The position numbers and the translations under genes were made by a program. A DNA stretch of 64,000 nt from Ilyonectria destructans (Eukaryota > Ascomycota > Sordariomycetes > Hypocreales > Nectriaceae). The notes below the pieces were generated by a model. That model saw nothing but the letters and a program-made list of their open reading frames with translations. It was not told the origin of the DNA and ran no database searches. Numbering within the stretch: position 1 is the stretch's first letter; each line of letters starts with the position of its first letter. Below are positions 22,089-32,835 of this stretch, piece after piece. Location: NCBI GenBank assembly GCA_020740775.1, contig JAHEWK010000018.1, forward strand, positions 62,001 to 126,000. The letters are read 5' to 3'.

Positions 22089-23290
22089 TGTGTCGAGAAA
22101 AGGGCGGCGTGGGATTGAAAGAAGGAAGAGGAAACTCTGGTGGATAAGAGATGAATTACCAAGGGCGTTGTCACATATTTATACTCAGTACTTCACGTTG
22201 CCCGCCGTCAGCGATTCAATTGTGAGTTGTAACACATGCCAGGCTGAGCATGTTGTGAGGTCTATCGCGATCTAGACAAGTCGTCAAAGCTTGACGATCC
22301 CACCTTCCTATTCCGCACAAAGCAAGAGCTGAACATTCCACTAAAACACGCATCGTTCAATTCGTCCAGGGCCCTACATCTTTAGATGGAGTGTTCTTAG
22401 CAGGGCATATCGTTCTAGATGCCATCGACTGACAAGGACTGCCGGGGCTTCGCATTCAAGCTTAACAGAAGCTTATGCCTAAGCTCGTATTTTTACTTAT
22501 TTTTAGTTGCCTATTTGCTGCTTGGACTTATAGCCCTATTACAGCTCTGTATTCCCGCTGTAAAGTCGGCCGACTCAAAGTGAAACCCCCGCTAAGTAGT
22601 ATGTCAGCAGCTTACTTAAGGGACTTTTGCCAAGCGTTCAAGGGTCTATGCTAGCTGAGAGTGATAAGAAAAATCTCAATACGAGATAGGAGAACGAAAT
22701 TACAGGGTTTATATTATTCTAGCTCTTTATAATTGGTGGGCGGGAGGTGTCACCGTGAACTTACTGCTCTACAAAGGACCATCGGAATCCCGCTGCATCG
22801 AATAATTTTCCCGGCGTTCCCCTGAAAATCCACCCAGTCATCGGTGAGCCTCAGCCTCAGCACCCTTGGCCGCGCTGGGTTCTAGAATCACAACAGCTTC
22901 TCCAATTCGAGTGACCCACTCTGCGAAAAAGTTTTCACCATCTGATGGATCCAATACGGCTAGGATGATGAGGATGATAGGGATTAAAGCAGTGGAGCCT
23001 AAAGATGATAGTATTGATGTGTGTATGTTCTAGGATGCCTCCGGCCCCCTCTTTTCCTATGACAGGTTTCTTAGTCATTCTTACACCCTATGACTAGGAC
23101 AGGATATTGAAGTATCAGAGGGTTGTTCTTAGCGGGCCCTAGTCCGGCAGGCCCGAGGCCCCCATATTCCTTATGTAACATCCTGAAGACCCTAAGCCTT
23201 TTCTGGGCTTTTTTGAGTCCGACTCAGCAGGGGCTCGCTGAGCCTTCAGCCGGCTAGCCCGTACAAGGGGCGGGAGCTACAGTTAACAGA
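22089..23290. other. Intergenic region upstream of the secreted protein
   Basis: No gene. The proximal part is the promoter of the reverse-strand secreted protein. The remainder (22300-23290) has mixed composition with several short palindromes (for example AAGCTTAACAGAAGCTT near 22458) and no recognisable coding sequence. Confidence 0.4.
22176..22183 (-). promoter_or_regulatory. TATA box of the secreted cysteine-rich protein gene
   Basis: Read on the reverse strand the sequence is GAGTATAAATATGTG, centred about 90 bases before the ATG at 22088. Position and sequence fit a fungal TATA box. Confidence 0.5.
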
Positions 23291-23477
23291 TATACCGTAT
23301 TAACTCGGTAAATTGGTACAAAAGTTTTGCCCGGCTTTACTGCAGCTTATCAGTCTACTAACAGTTATCGGGATGACCAGAGCCAACCACTAGGGAGATA
23401 AGCAACAGAATTTGCGGGGTCTACCTGCATAAGTGGGGCATGAATTTTATACCAATTTACCGAGTTAATACGGTATA
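23291..23477. mobile_element. MITE with perfect terminal inverted repeats
   Basis: The left end (23291-23318, TATACCGTATTAACTCGG continuing AAATTGGTA) is the exact reverse complement of the right end (23450-23477). The similarity continues imperfectly inward for about 25 bases on both sides (TTTTGCCCGGC against ATGCCCCAC, then TGCAG). The element is about 187 bp and encodes nothing. If TA is the duplicated target, as in Tc1/mariner elements, the repeat proper begins TACCGTATTAAC. It is a non-autonomous DNA transposon by structure, and its parent transposase is not in the window. Unlike the large islands it is not heavily AT-mutated, suggesting recent arrival or escape from RIP because of its small size. 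Confidence 0.8.
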
Positions 23478-23888
23478 ATACACATATATACTTAAGGTCA
23501 TTAAGTAGTTATACAAGCTATCTAACAATATTAAAAGACTCTATTATATACTTTGAGTCTATGCTAAGTAGTTTTACTATACATTCAACTTCTAGTTTGA
23601 GTCAGTTAAGACATAGTAGTGAAATCGCCATATCTTCACTATACTAAAGACTGCTACGTTATCTTGTCCTATATGAATGTGCAATACGCCTTGCATCGTT
23701 CTTTTGCAGCCTAAAATTGGACGCCTCGTTTTGCGAGACTATGCCTTGCAGCCTGAATGACATTCCCCCGCTTTACACAGCCATTCTCACGAACCTTGGT
23801 AATCGTGTTGAGGGTTTCTCTGACATTGGGTTTCTTAATCTCTACTTAAACCTCCAATCACGAGTCGACCAGTAAACCACCTGCCAAA
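23478..23888. other. Promoter region of the 23889 gene
   Basis: About 410 bases between the MITE and the next ATG. The first half is AT-rich. The last about 130 bases are C/T-rich (GGTTTCTTAATCTCTAC), as in fungal leaders. No gene is present. Confidence 0.45.
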
Positions 23889-25373
23889 ATGCCCTTGCCC
23901 AACCACAACCCTGGTCAAGCTGCTCCCTTGCTATCTCAGGATCTTCAGCCCAACACGGCAGTCGGCTTCCAACAGCAGGGCACGGTTGACTGGGTCGCAG
24001 TGGCAAATGTGACAGTCGGCTTCTCAGTTGACGTCTTATCACGGCTCTCTAAAGCTGGCGTGGAAGCTCTCACCGTCTACGCCGCCAGAGCCATCTTCTC
24101 AAACTTCAGGCTTGGTGAGCTTGGCGAGATGCGCCTCTACCAAGCCTTGAAGAAGGTCGACGCTTTCCCGTCGGTTAGCAAGGTGCTTTGGTTTGGATTC
24201 GGAGTGAAGCACGTCGTAAGGAGCATGCAGGAATCCTCAGAGGGCCTCGCATGTCTCGGTATCCGTGCGTGCCTCACAGAAGAGTTCAGCACCATCATCG
24301 CGGCCAAGGTTATGAGGGAGTTGTTCCTCTTATACGACCCCCCGGCGGAGATCACGCCCTCCCTGAGACAATGGAGTTCTCTTGTGGAGGCCTCTGAGGG
24401 GCTGCTCGCAGCGACAGAATTCGGGTTGGTACTTCATGGCCTCACCAGGCTCTGCTTGAGAGACGGACTCCTCAACCTTCGCGGCTGTGCACCGCCCAGA
24501 GACATTGCTGTCATTCTCAAGGGAGTCTTTGATGTGTCTACGGGGCGCACTGACCGCATCTTCCTAACAGGAGGACCGGACTGCGCGTGGGTTGCCGCAG
24601 TTGCCCATTGGCTTCTTAATCTCCGAGTAGAGGTTCAGGACCAGGACGGCACAGTTCTATACCTACCAGATGTCACCCGAAATGAGCCATCTCCAGACGC
24701 GCAGGTTATTATCAACTACTCTCCGACATCGTCCGAGGCGCTTCAAGTCACTCGGAGACATTACGTCGTCCCCAGCGGTCGCACTTTTCTCCACCGTCTC
24801 GAGTACGAGGACGACATGCTGTCTCACGGCAGGGTCGAGTGGAGCACTTGTCTCGTCGATACATTCGGCAGCCCCATGCAACGGCTGTTGGGAGGCCTCG
24901 ATGTGACCACAGGCGCTTGTCTTGGCTCCGCAGCCCGGATCTTGTTGGCTCTCATGAGCGACGAGAAAGATGTCTTGGACTATAGCCAGAAGCGTGCGGC
25001 CCGAATAGACGCTCCTCCCGCGTCGTCGTCAAGCTACGGAAGGGGGTTCTATCTACTAGCCCGTCGCCTACTACCTGAACTGGGCAAAACCCCGATACTT
25101 CTACGGACCATGGAGTCTACTCTGGATGAGTCCTTTCTAGATGCGGCTCAACGATACTCCCAGTCCATAAGCTCTCTGAGACAACTGTGTCAATGCGATC
25201 TCTGCGACCGAGACAAGAATCAGGACGTTGGGGAAGAAGACTGCTCCCTGTGCCCAATACTCCTCGTTGAGACCATCTGCAACCTTGTTCGAATCATATC
25301 AGTCTGTTGCATGCAGCGAGAGCTAGAGATTCGACCCGTATGTAACGGCATAGAGAAGATATACTGGGGCTGA
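23889..25373 (+). pseudogene. N-terminal part of a fungal family of unknown function
   Basis: An open, intronless frame of 494 residues; the ATG at 23889 follows TGCCAAA. I recognise it as a very common filamentous-fungal family without assigned function, from blocks such as LGELGEMRLYQALKKVDAFP, KVLWFGFGVKHVV, GRTDRIFLTGGPDCAWVAAV, HRLEYEDDMLSHGRVEW, SSYGRGFYLLARRLLPEL, CQCDLC and LLVETICNLVRIISV. From memory of the family, full-length members continue past the Cys-rich block into a C-terminal part with an LFTG motif, then a CFYLNTL-like and a VPGRIE-like block. Here the frame stops at IEKIYWG and that C-terminal part reappears only at 26201, beyond an AT-rich insertion. The N-terminal half is itself undamaged, so a truncated protein may still be made. 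No signal peptide or membrane helix is obvious. Confidence 0.65.
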
Positions 25374-26200
25374 AGTAATCTAACTTCTATCTGCTCCCTT
25401 AAGATAAGTAAGTTACCAGTATAAAATTTAAAAAAAAAATTTTTATCTATAATTTAAATATTTCCTACTTAATATTTTTATAATATCTAAATATTAAACT
25501 TTTTAATTTAGAAAAATTAAAATTTATATAAATATATTAATAATTAGCTTAAAAAGTCAAATTTTAAAATTTTCTTTTTTTTATATATTATCTTTTATAT
25601 TAAAAAGCTATTATATTAATAATAAGAATTTTAATTAATTTAATTAATATTATAAGCTTAATACTAGTCTATTATACTATTTAATATTTAATTTTAATTC
25701 TATTAAATTATCTTTTTAATTTTAATTATAATCTTCTATTAATATAAATATTAATTTAATATTAAATTAATTTTATTAAAATTAAAATTAATTTAATTTA
25801 ATTTAATAATCTAAATTAAATTAAATTAATACTATTAAATTACTATATTATTTTTATTCTAACTGTAAATTTAAATCTAAAGAGATTTTACTATAAATAA
25901 TAAAGTAGACTTAAAGTTCTTTCGGATATAGTTATAAGTAATATAACTACTAAAATAAATAAAATTAAATTAGATAATATAGGCCGAAATAGAGTATAGC
26001 TATTAGAGCTGCTAAAGCTGCTAGAGGAGACTCAGCATAAGGCTGCTTTATAAGTCATCCGGGGGCGGAGGGTTTCTAGGTGGAAGGTTGACAGGCGAAG
26101 GTTTTGGGGCGGGGGCGGTCATTATACATCAAGGTTATCTTACTTTAATTCATTTCGTTGAGCAACACAATGCTGGGACCGAAGAAAGCGAGCATTTCCT
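25374..26200. repeat. AT-rich insertion splitting the 23889-26902 gene
   Basis: From about 25420 to 25980 the DNA is almost entirely A/T, made of shuffled AATTTAAT-like words, with G and C nearly absent. It returns to normal composition at about 26040. No open frame, terminal repeat or duplicated target site was found by eye. The composition and abrupt edges match RIP-degraded repeat DNA. It lies exactly where the two halves of the flanking gene family should be joined. Confidence 0.6.
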
Positions 26201-26902
26201 ATGGAGAAGCCCGGATATGATCCGCTTCATGAAGGATTGCTGGCTGCGTGGCCGAGATTGAGCATCCTCGTTGTCATAAGATCCCTTTTCACAGGACGTG
26301 GAGATCGTCCTTCGGAACGGGTAAAGGACATCATCAACCCCTCGGCGACTTCGTTCGACGGACTCTGTTTCTATCTCAACACCTTGATCGACGTGACATC
26401 CAACCCTGAGCGGGGTTGCTTAGTTACCATCGTCCCAGGCAAGATCGAATGGAATCAGTTTCAGTATGATTATGTTCAAGACCTAGTGGATCGATTTGAG
26501 CCTGAGGTTGACGATCGTCGCTACGATTCCATTTCGGCCACAGGAATCACCCAATATGACGATTTAGTCGACAGTTCCTCGCCTGATCTAAGGATCGAGC
26601 TGGTTGTTGAAGAAGCAGCTACGGTGACACGTGTTCTCCGCGCCAACTACCGCGTCACGACACCAAGCTTCGCCGGGCGATACTTCATGATCGGAGCTCG
26701 CCAAGTGTGGTACAGGCTCAACGGTGCCTTTACAGCTGCTAGTTACCGGGGCAAAGTATGTCGGTCTCTGAACGGCTTTAGATCACTCACCAATGAGCAG
26801 CCATCCCAAGTAGCGAGCGGCATGTCACGTTTGCTGCCCTGCTTGTCCACCAGCGGCGACGAGCTACTTGATGTCCGATCCATCGGATGCTCCGTGGGAT
26901 AG
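26201..26902 (+). pseudogene. C-terminal part of the split fungal gene
   Basis: A frame of 233 residues contains SLFTGRGDRPS, SFDGLCFYLNTLIDV, CLVTIVPGKIEWN and later RVLRANYRVTTPSFAGRYFMIGARQVWYRL. From memory these match the C-terminal region of the same fungal family as the 23889 product, in the same order and strand. The frame has an ATG at 26201, but coding-like sequence also continues upstream in another frame (about 26100-26260), suggesting an additional frame change near the insertion. The last 40 or so residues look less protein-like and may be out of frame. The simplest reading is one ancestral gene from 23889 to about 26800 interrupted by AT-rich DNA. Confidence 0.6.
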
Positions 26903-26959
26903 AAAAAACAGCCGAGTCTCGTCTCTTTCTCTGTGCTGCAGCGTTGCCGTCACGTGCAG

Positions 26960-27600
26960 CTCTCCGCATGGCCCTCCGGGGCATTTCCTCGTTCGCCGCG
27001 CCTTGGACGTCGGCACGCGTAAGCACGTACCCATGGTGGACGAGATCCGATGGGCCTTCTTCCTCGTCTGCGGGCTGCTCGAGACTGGTGGCGAGAAAGG
27101 CCAGCCACACGACCTTGACTATGTCGCCGGTCAATAGCGCCGCCGGCTTTAGCCCCTGGTGCTCTGGCACTCTGAATTGCTACATGAGCCCTGACGCGAT
27201 CCCAGGATCTCGTGTCCTTCAGCCGGTTTTCGTCGAGTTCATGGCCCAGGAAAGCCCTGAACAAGTCTGCGGCGTCGTTAAACGACGAGGCGAGCATTCC
27301 GGGGCTGGTCCCTATTGCCAGCCTCTGTTACCATTTGTGGGAGCACTTTCATCGCGTACATGCTCACCCTCATATCGTCAAGGGGAGTTAATGTTGCAGT
27401 GCAGGACATGAAGACTTCACCACCAGATACCGCCGCATCATGAGGATTCTGCACCCTCCAAATGCATCGCAAGAAAGCTGCATCATAGCTCTCGGTTCTC
27501 CCGTTTCCCCGAATAAATTGGTCACTATAGAGGAAGGTAGCGAGGCGGACGCCATGATACCGAGGAGGGACCCTGGGGCGTACAAGTCATCACAACACTA
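26960..27600 (-). pseudogene. Degenerate reverse-strand gene with three frame breaks
   Basis: Four overlapping reverse frames form one continuous protein-like reading when the frame is shifted: about 27585-27440 (LLGIMASASLPSSIVTNLFG, then MMQLSCDAFGGCRILMMRR), 27440-27320 (SGGEVFMSCTATLTPLDDMR, then MYAMKVLPQMVTEAG), 27320-27170 (IGTSPGMLASSFNDAADLFR, then AFLGHELDENR) and 27170-26990 (PEHQGLKPAALLTGDIVKV, then VWLAFLATSLEQPADEEEGP). Each junction needs a single-base-type shift without splice sites. It resembles a fungal protein of unknown function, convergent with the split gene. No signal peptide or start is visible upstream of 27600. It is most likely a pseudogene. Confidence 0.5.
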
Positions 27601-27836
27601 CAGTCTCCAGGCACCGCAGAGAGATCTCTTGGAAATAGCATCTTTATGCAAAAGAAATATACTATAAGTTATATAAATTAAGGAATTTACTTAACATGAT
27701 GAGCCCCAGCCTTGCTGGGAAGAGCCGAACTACATAAAGCTCTCGGTTTGTCTGCCGCCGGTTGGGCCGCCAGATGAGTCAAACATGATCAACATCTTCA
27801 GGATACTAGAGTAAATCTTTACAAACTAGTAGGTGT
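27601..27836. other. Spacer between pseudogene and regulator gene
   Basis: Short AT-leaning spacer holding the 3' flank of the reverse-strand transcription factor. No gene or repeat is seen. Confidence 0.4.
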
Positions 27837-29517
27837 TTATGCCATCATATCCTTGGCCAAGTCCGGCGTAGCCGAGGCAAGCTTGATACCATACCGATCT
27901 CGTATCCAATTCAGTCGTGCTTGACAATCTTCAACCTGTTGACTGTTGCTCTGTGGGTTCGCAATCACGACAGCCAGTGGCCAGACCAGATGATACATGA
28001 TGACAGCCTTTTGCTGCGGCTCGGCCAGTGGCGTGCCTTGTTCGTCAACTTCGCCCATCATGTATGGCATGGTGGCACAAAGCCGCTGGGCCAGTCTCCT
28101 TAGTTGCACTTCTGCCACCGGTATCAACGTCTCTGCTAGACGCGTCTCTGGAGCTGACTGGCCGATACAGCTGTCGAGCTGCAAAAGAGCACGGCAGCAT
28201 GACAGAAATCTGCTGAAAAATAGGATCAAGGCCACGTCGAAGAGACTGTCGACACATGCCGCCCACCTCGAAGTGTAGTTGATGAGCGGCGGACTCTCTG
28301 CGTTGGCTTGTCGTTTGTATGTTGTCTCTTGTGGTCTCCATGGGGACGGTAACGAGCCGGCAATCTGTGCTACTTCCAATTGAATGTCAATTGCTTGTCG
28401 CATGGCTGATAGGAGCTGGTCTCGCTGGTGATCCCGTCCGCCGACTTCTTCTGGTACTGTGATGTGCTTCGCCAACCGACAAAACTGATTGATGCGAGCA
28501 ACAACAATGCCGGTGCGAACGGTAGCGTTACTCGTATCCAAGTTTGCGTTGGGGATAGCCAGGCAGTCAAGGTCGTTATTTCCAGTGAAGGAGAGAATTT
28601 GCTGTTAACCCTATCAGCACCAGATAATCCATCATCAAAGAGTAGCTAACCAGTTCTGAGAATATCCAACTGTTGAGCGAGCTCTCGCCGATGTTGCTGA
28701 GTAGCCGATGACCGATTACTTCGTAAAGCTTGGAGATGCCGCGCATGTGAATCGTCTTTGCCTTTGGGCCTTCGCAGTCGATGTCCTATCAAGGCAGTTA
28801 GTCACAGTACGGCTTAGGTACCTCTGAAGTCGATGGCATGCCTCCATCATGCCCAGAAACATGAGCGAAGCTAGCATTTCATCCTTCAACGCCTTCGGTG
28901 ACGCTGACAAATCCCTGTTGACGGCTCGCAACGCAACTCCGTAGTGAGCACGGGCCGTGAGGTAGAGTGTGGATGACTTGTAGTGACGTGACAGAGACAT
29001 GTACGCGGTAGCAAGGGTGGCTTGTCGCAGATACGAGTCGTGATTAGAGGCCTGGTACATGTCCTGGAGAAAGTCAAGATGACCTCGGTCGGCGTCAGGT
29101 CCTGGTTGGACGCAGTGCTCCTGCAAAAAGTAGATGATGGACTCCTCCTCGAATGAAGGCTGTGGCTGGCGCGTTGGGATTGAGTTCACTGAAAGTGAGA
29201 GGCGGCGAGTTAGATGGTGAGGCGAGGCAAGCCTCCCACCGTTGGCCGGCTGAGGCTGCGAGGAGGCCCCAACGACGGGGTCGCGAGAGACACTGCCTCG
29301 CGGCCCGGCGTGAAATCGAACAACAAGCGGTCGTTCATATCCAGGGCATGTAGTCCGATACAATTCACAGCGGCGACATCCCGGTCTCCTACCGTCGCAC
29401 TAGATGGGTTGCAAGCAATGGTCAGAAATGGCTTCAACGGGCTGGGGGTCACGGTACTTTGATCTTGCGCTTGCGGCATCGATTGCAGCCTGAGCTGAGA
29501 CTGCCGGGGAACACCAT
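27837..29517 (-). CDS. Zn2Cys6 fungal transcription factor
   Basis: Four exons read on the reverse strand: 29517-29458, 29399-28842, 28785-28651 and 28601-27837, giving 505 residues. The N-terminus holds a perfect binuclear zinc cluster, C-x2-C-x6-C-x6-C-x2-C-x6-C at residues 11-38, split by the first intron (GTACCG...TCTAG) between Lys20 and Cys21. The second intron has no usable GT donor in phase; a GC-AG intron (GAG|GCATGC...GATAG|GAC) restores the frame exactly. The third is GTTAGC...AACAG. Downstream is an alpha-helical regulator-like region (LRQATLATAYMSLSRHY, MLASLMFLGMMEDIDCEG across the intron, LYEVIGHRLL). The family binds CGG-type half-sites in the nucleus. It adjoins the SDR, MDR and monooxygenase genes, so it is probably the local pathway regulator; that is inference from position. 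No decay is evident if the GC-AG intron is real. Confidence 0.82.
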
Positions 29518-30122
29518 GGCATGAATCGGTCTGAGGGTGTTGGTGTCGATGGCTCGGCCTGATCTGAGGGGTGGAGTCGGCTGGAGTCACAATCGCTTGG
29601 ATTGGCCAGGTCTGTTTCCACGAGATCCAGTAGAACCCGAAAAACAAGGGAAGAGAAGACACCAATGCAGCTTCGCAATCTGGGGCCAGAAGGGGTTAAG
29701 ACTCCAGAGGATTGCCGACGCGCTGCCACTAGGGACAATGCGGTTGGCCAGGATTTGAGTTCAGGTACTGAAAGTGGGCGGAGTTGACAGAGGGCACGCG
29801 GAGTTCTGGCGGATTATGGTACGTCCCTTACGTGGGCTTGTAGCAAATTGAACTAAAATGCGTGTTAGACAGCGGATTTAGCGGGCGGCATCGTCCACCT
29901 AACCCCGTACAATATTAGTCCACAACGCCCGGGTTGCCGTCCCACGAGAGACGCGGAGATATAAAACGGTGACTCTAGCCTAGCGAGGGAATAGCGATCA
30001 AACGACAGGCAAGTGCTCATCCCTTCTCCTGCAGCCCTTCACTTCCACTGTCAAGTCCCAAACACATCATAGCAGCCCCTTCCAAGGCATTAGACCTCAC
30101 CTCACCCAACAGTTTCAGCAAG
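29518..30122. promoter_or_regulatory. Divergent promoter between regulator and SDR genes
   Basis: The roughly 600 bases between the reverse-strand regulator (ATG 29517) and the forward SDR (ATG 30123) carry no gene. A GATATAAAACG element at about 29957-29967 lies about 160 bases before the SDR start and is a possible TATA box. Divergent arrangement suggests shared control, but I did not find a convincing repeated CGG palindrome. Confidence 0.45.
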
Positions 30123-31153
30123 ATGCTCTCGTCAGGAAGAGGCAACGAAGGTCCAGGTAATGCCAACAGGCCGACGCGAAAGGATTCAGGTGTTCTAACC
30201 CATCCACAGCCGACTATTACGTTAGCACCGAGGTACACAATGACACATACCCTGCCATTTCGCCTTCCAACTTCGACTTTGAAGGCGTGTCAGTCCTCAT
30301 CACTGGCGCAAGTCGAGGCCTCGGCTTCTCTATAGCTACTTCTTTCGCGAAAGCAGGTGCATCTCAAATCGCTATTGGGGCCCGCTCCGACCTCTCTGCC
30401 GCCTCAACCTCGATTCTTGAAGCCGCCTTCAAGGCAGGCCGCAAACCTCCCACCATTCTGACCCTGAACATGGACGTGTCAGATCCATCCAGCGTAGATG
30501 CGGCAGCTGCCAAGGTCCGCTCCGAGTTTGGCCGTCTAGACATTGTGATCAATAACGCCGGCATCCTCGCAGGCAGCGGCAAAATTGCCGACAGCGATCC
30601 GGAAGGGTGGATGCGCAACTTTGACGTCAACTCCAAGGGATTCTATCTGGTCTTGCGGGCGTTTATTCCACTATTGATCGACTCCGATGGTAAAAAGACA
30701 ATCATCAACGTCAGCAGCGTTGGCGCGCACTGCTCCACGCCGACCCTTAGTGGGTATCAGATCAGCAAGCTGGCAACTCTACGCTTGTCTGAGTTTGCGG
30801 CCGCCGAATACGGAGGCAAGGGGATAGTGGTGTACTGTATACATCCAGGCAGTATAGCAACCGAAATGGTGTTGCAACAGTGGCCTCAGTCTCCAGAACT
30901 AAGTGCAGGTAAGCGCAATAGCAAATGACTTTTGTAATATCCAGTCTGCTCGAGAACATAGTACTAACTGCGTATTTTAGCGTTTTCCGACACACCAGAA
31001 CTAGCTGGGGACTCTATTGTCTATCTGACGTCCGAGAAGAGAGATTGGCTGGCTGGTCGATACATCAACGTGACGTGGGATCTCCCCGAGCTGACGGGAA
31101 AGAAAGAGTGGATCGTAGCCGAGGACAAGCTTAAAGTCAAGCTATCTGTTTAG
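30123..31153 (+). CDS. Short-chain dehydrogenase/reductase (classical SDR)
   Basis: Three exons (30123-30156, 30210-30908, 30981-31153) join in frame to 301 residues. The introns have consensus GTAATG...CACAG and GTAAGC with a CTAAC branch and TTTTAG. The Rossmann cofactor motif TGASRGLG is at about residues 43-50, followed by NNAG, the catalytic Ser in NVSSVGAH and the Tyr/Lys pair in YQISK. The GSIATEM block follows, and the tail has GRYINVTWD. This is a complete classical SDR active site (Asn-Ser-Tyr-Lys) for an NAD(P)H-dependent alcohol/ketone interconversion. The substrate cannot be read from sequence. Its location between a pathway-type regulator and two other redox genes suggests a tailoring step. 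The gene is intact with no unusual composition. Confidence 0.9.
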
Positions 31154-31749
31154 TTAGAACTTAAGCTGGACTAGAATTGGATAGAAGACTGCATTGCAGT
31201 GTTGGAAGGCTGACTGGACCGAAGAATGGTTTACGCGAGCCCGACGGTTGTGAAACCAGTAACCTCAGCCTTTTGCCCTGAGACACAATGTTTGGGAATG
31301 TGATATGTTGGGCCACACTTCGGGTACTACTGAGCAAATTCTATGGGGCCTCGAAGATTGCGTTAACAATTCAAGTCAATGTTCGTGTTGATTCTACAGT
31401 ATATGCAGACCACAGTTCCCTGTCGTTGCACTCAAGCTGAGGTGTCGAAGATATCGTGCGGTCTCGTAAAGTACAGAACACCAGACATCTTCACTCCGGT
31501 ACTATCTCCTAAGAGGTGCCGGTCACAGTAGCAAAGAAAACTGGTTTCTGCCCAGAATTGGCATTTTAAAAGACCATCTATTCTACACCCGGCGCGGATT
31601 CCGAACTTCACACCCTATCTATGAGTAACAAATCATTCTATATCTGGTCCCAGCATACAGCCGCAAGTAGGACAAAAGCCAGCTCAAGATCCGGTAGCCG
31701 ACCTTGAGGCGACCTGTCGACCCTCGAGCTTCCATCCACCGCCGCAACT
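31154..31749. other. Convergent 3' intergenic region
   Basis: Shared 3' flank of the forward SDR and the reverse MDR gene. No gene, repeat or structured element was recognised. Confidence 0.45.
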
Positions 31750-32835
31750 TCACTTCAGGGGGTGCTTCAACAACACCTTGCCGAAGTTACCCATCTCAGA
31801 CATCTTATAGAGCTCATCGATTGCGTCTTTTCCTGAACCCTCGACCACGCGGGCAGGCGTTGGCACATACTCTGCACCGTAATGCTCCAGGACCCATCCG
31901 AAGGCGCGCCACATCCTATCCGCAGCCTCCAGGTCCTTAGGGAAAAACAGTCTCCTCCCATCTGGCAGATCAAATTCGATATCAAAATGTCGACCGCCCA
32001 AGGTGATTTCGAACCCATCATGCGGGCTTAGCAAAACCGTTGCCAGGCGGACCTTGTCGTGCGCGGGGATGACGCTTGCGAGGACATCCTGCGAAACTGG
32101 ATTGGCAATAGACCCAAGGGCGTCAAATCCCCAGATTGTGCCCTTGGTTTCTTTCAGTGCTGATTTGACCTTGTCTACGACGCTCTCATCGTGGTAGTCG
32201 AAGCACTGAGTCGCACCGAGGGACTTGAGGAAGTCGTGTCGCTTGGCGGATGCTATAGCCACAATTGAAGGAACGCAGCTAGCTCGCGCAAGCTGGATAG
32301 CAGCCATACCAACGCCGGTAGCGCCGCCCCAAATCACTAAGGTTCCCTCCGGGGCAGCCGTGCTCTCGGTGGAAAGGGCCACGCTTGGTGGCAGGGGAAT
32401 GCGGAGCCGGTTGAAGAGTGCATCGGTTGCAGTTTGCACCACGATACCAAGGCCGGCAGCCGCCTGTGGCGGGACGTTATCAGGCACCTTATAAGCCCAA
32501 GACGGAGGGATAGAGATGTATTCTTGGTGTGTAGCATGGCGTGTTGCCCGATGGATGCCACCGAGCACAACACCGGCAATGATGTCACCGGCCTTGAAGG
32601 GGGTGTCCGCCAGATTTGGAGTTTCGAGGACATAACCGCAGAATTCGCCGCCAAGGGCATAATTTTTTAGCCCAAAGAATTTAAGGGTTCGTACATCAGA
32701 TAGATTCACGCCAGAGTATAGGACTTTGACGAGAATTTCACCCTCCTGCGGCTCCGGGGCTGGCAGGTCGTGGAGGACAACTTCGCCAACTTCATTGGCA
32801 TAGAGTGCGGTGCTTTTAGTAGGTGGGGTGGTCAT
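31750..32835 (-). CDS. MDR-family oxidoreductase (trans-enoyl reductase / toxD-like)
   Basis: A single intact exon of 361 residues. The N-terminal GroES-like fold has VLYSGVNLSDVRTLKF and GGEFCGYVLE, but the catalytic-zinc Cys and structural-zinc cysteines of true alcohol dehydrogenases are missing. The nucleotide-binding domain has WGGATGVGMAAIQLARA (AxxGxxG-like NADPH motif) and FLKSLGAT, FDYHDE. The architecture and length fit the zinc-independent fungal enoyl-reductase group that includes toxD-like proteins and stand-alone reductases acting in trans with reducing polyketide synthases. No PKS is in the window, so its partner is unknown, and a quinone-type reductase is an alternative. It is convergent with the SDR and divergent from the monooxygenase. 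Confidence 0.85.
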   Translation of the reverse strand: MTTPPTKSTALYANEVGEVVLHDLPAPEPQEGEILVKVLYSGVNLSDVRTLKFFGLKNYALGGEFCGYVLETPNLADTPFKAGDIIAGVVLGGIHRATRHATHQEYISIPPSWAYKVPDNVPPQAAAGLGIVVQTATDALFNRLRIPLPPSVALSTESTAAPEGTLVIWGGATGVGMAAIQLARASCVPSIVAIASAKRHDFLKSLGATQCFDYHDESVVDKVKSALKETKGTIWGFDALGSIANPVSQDVLASVIPAHDKVRLATVLLSPHDGFEITLGGRHFDIEFDLPDGRRLFFPKDLEAADRMWRAFGWVLEHYGAEYVPTPARVVEGSGKDAIDELYKMSEMGNFGKVLLKHPLK

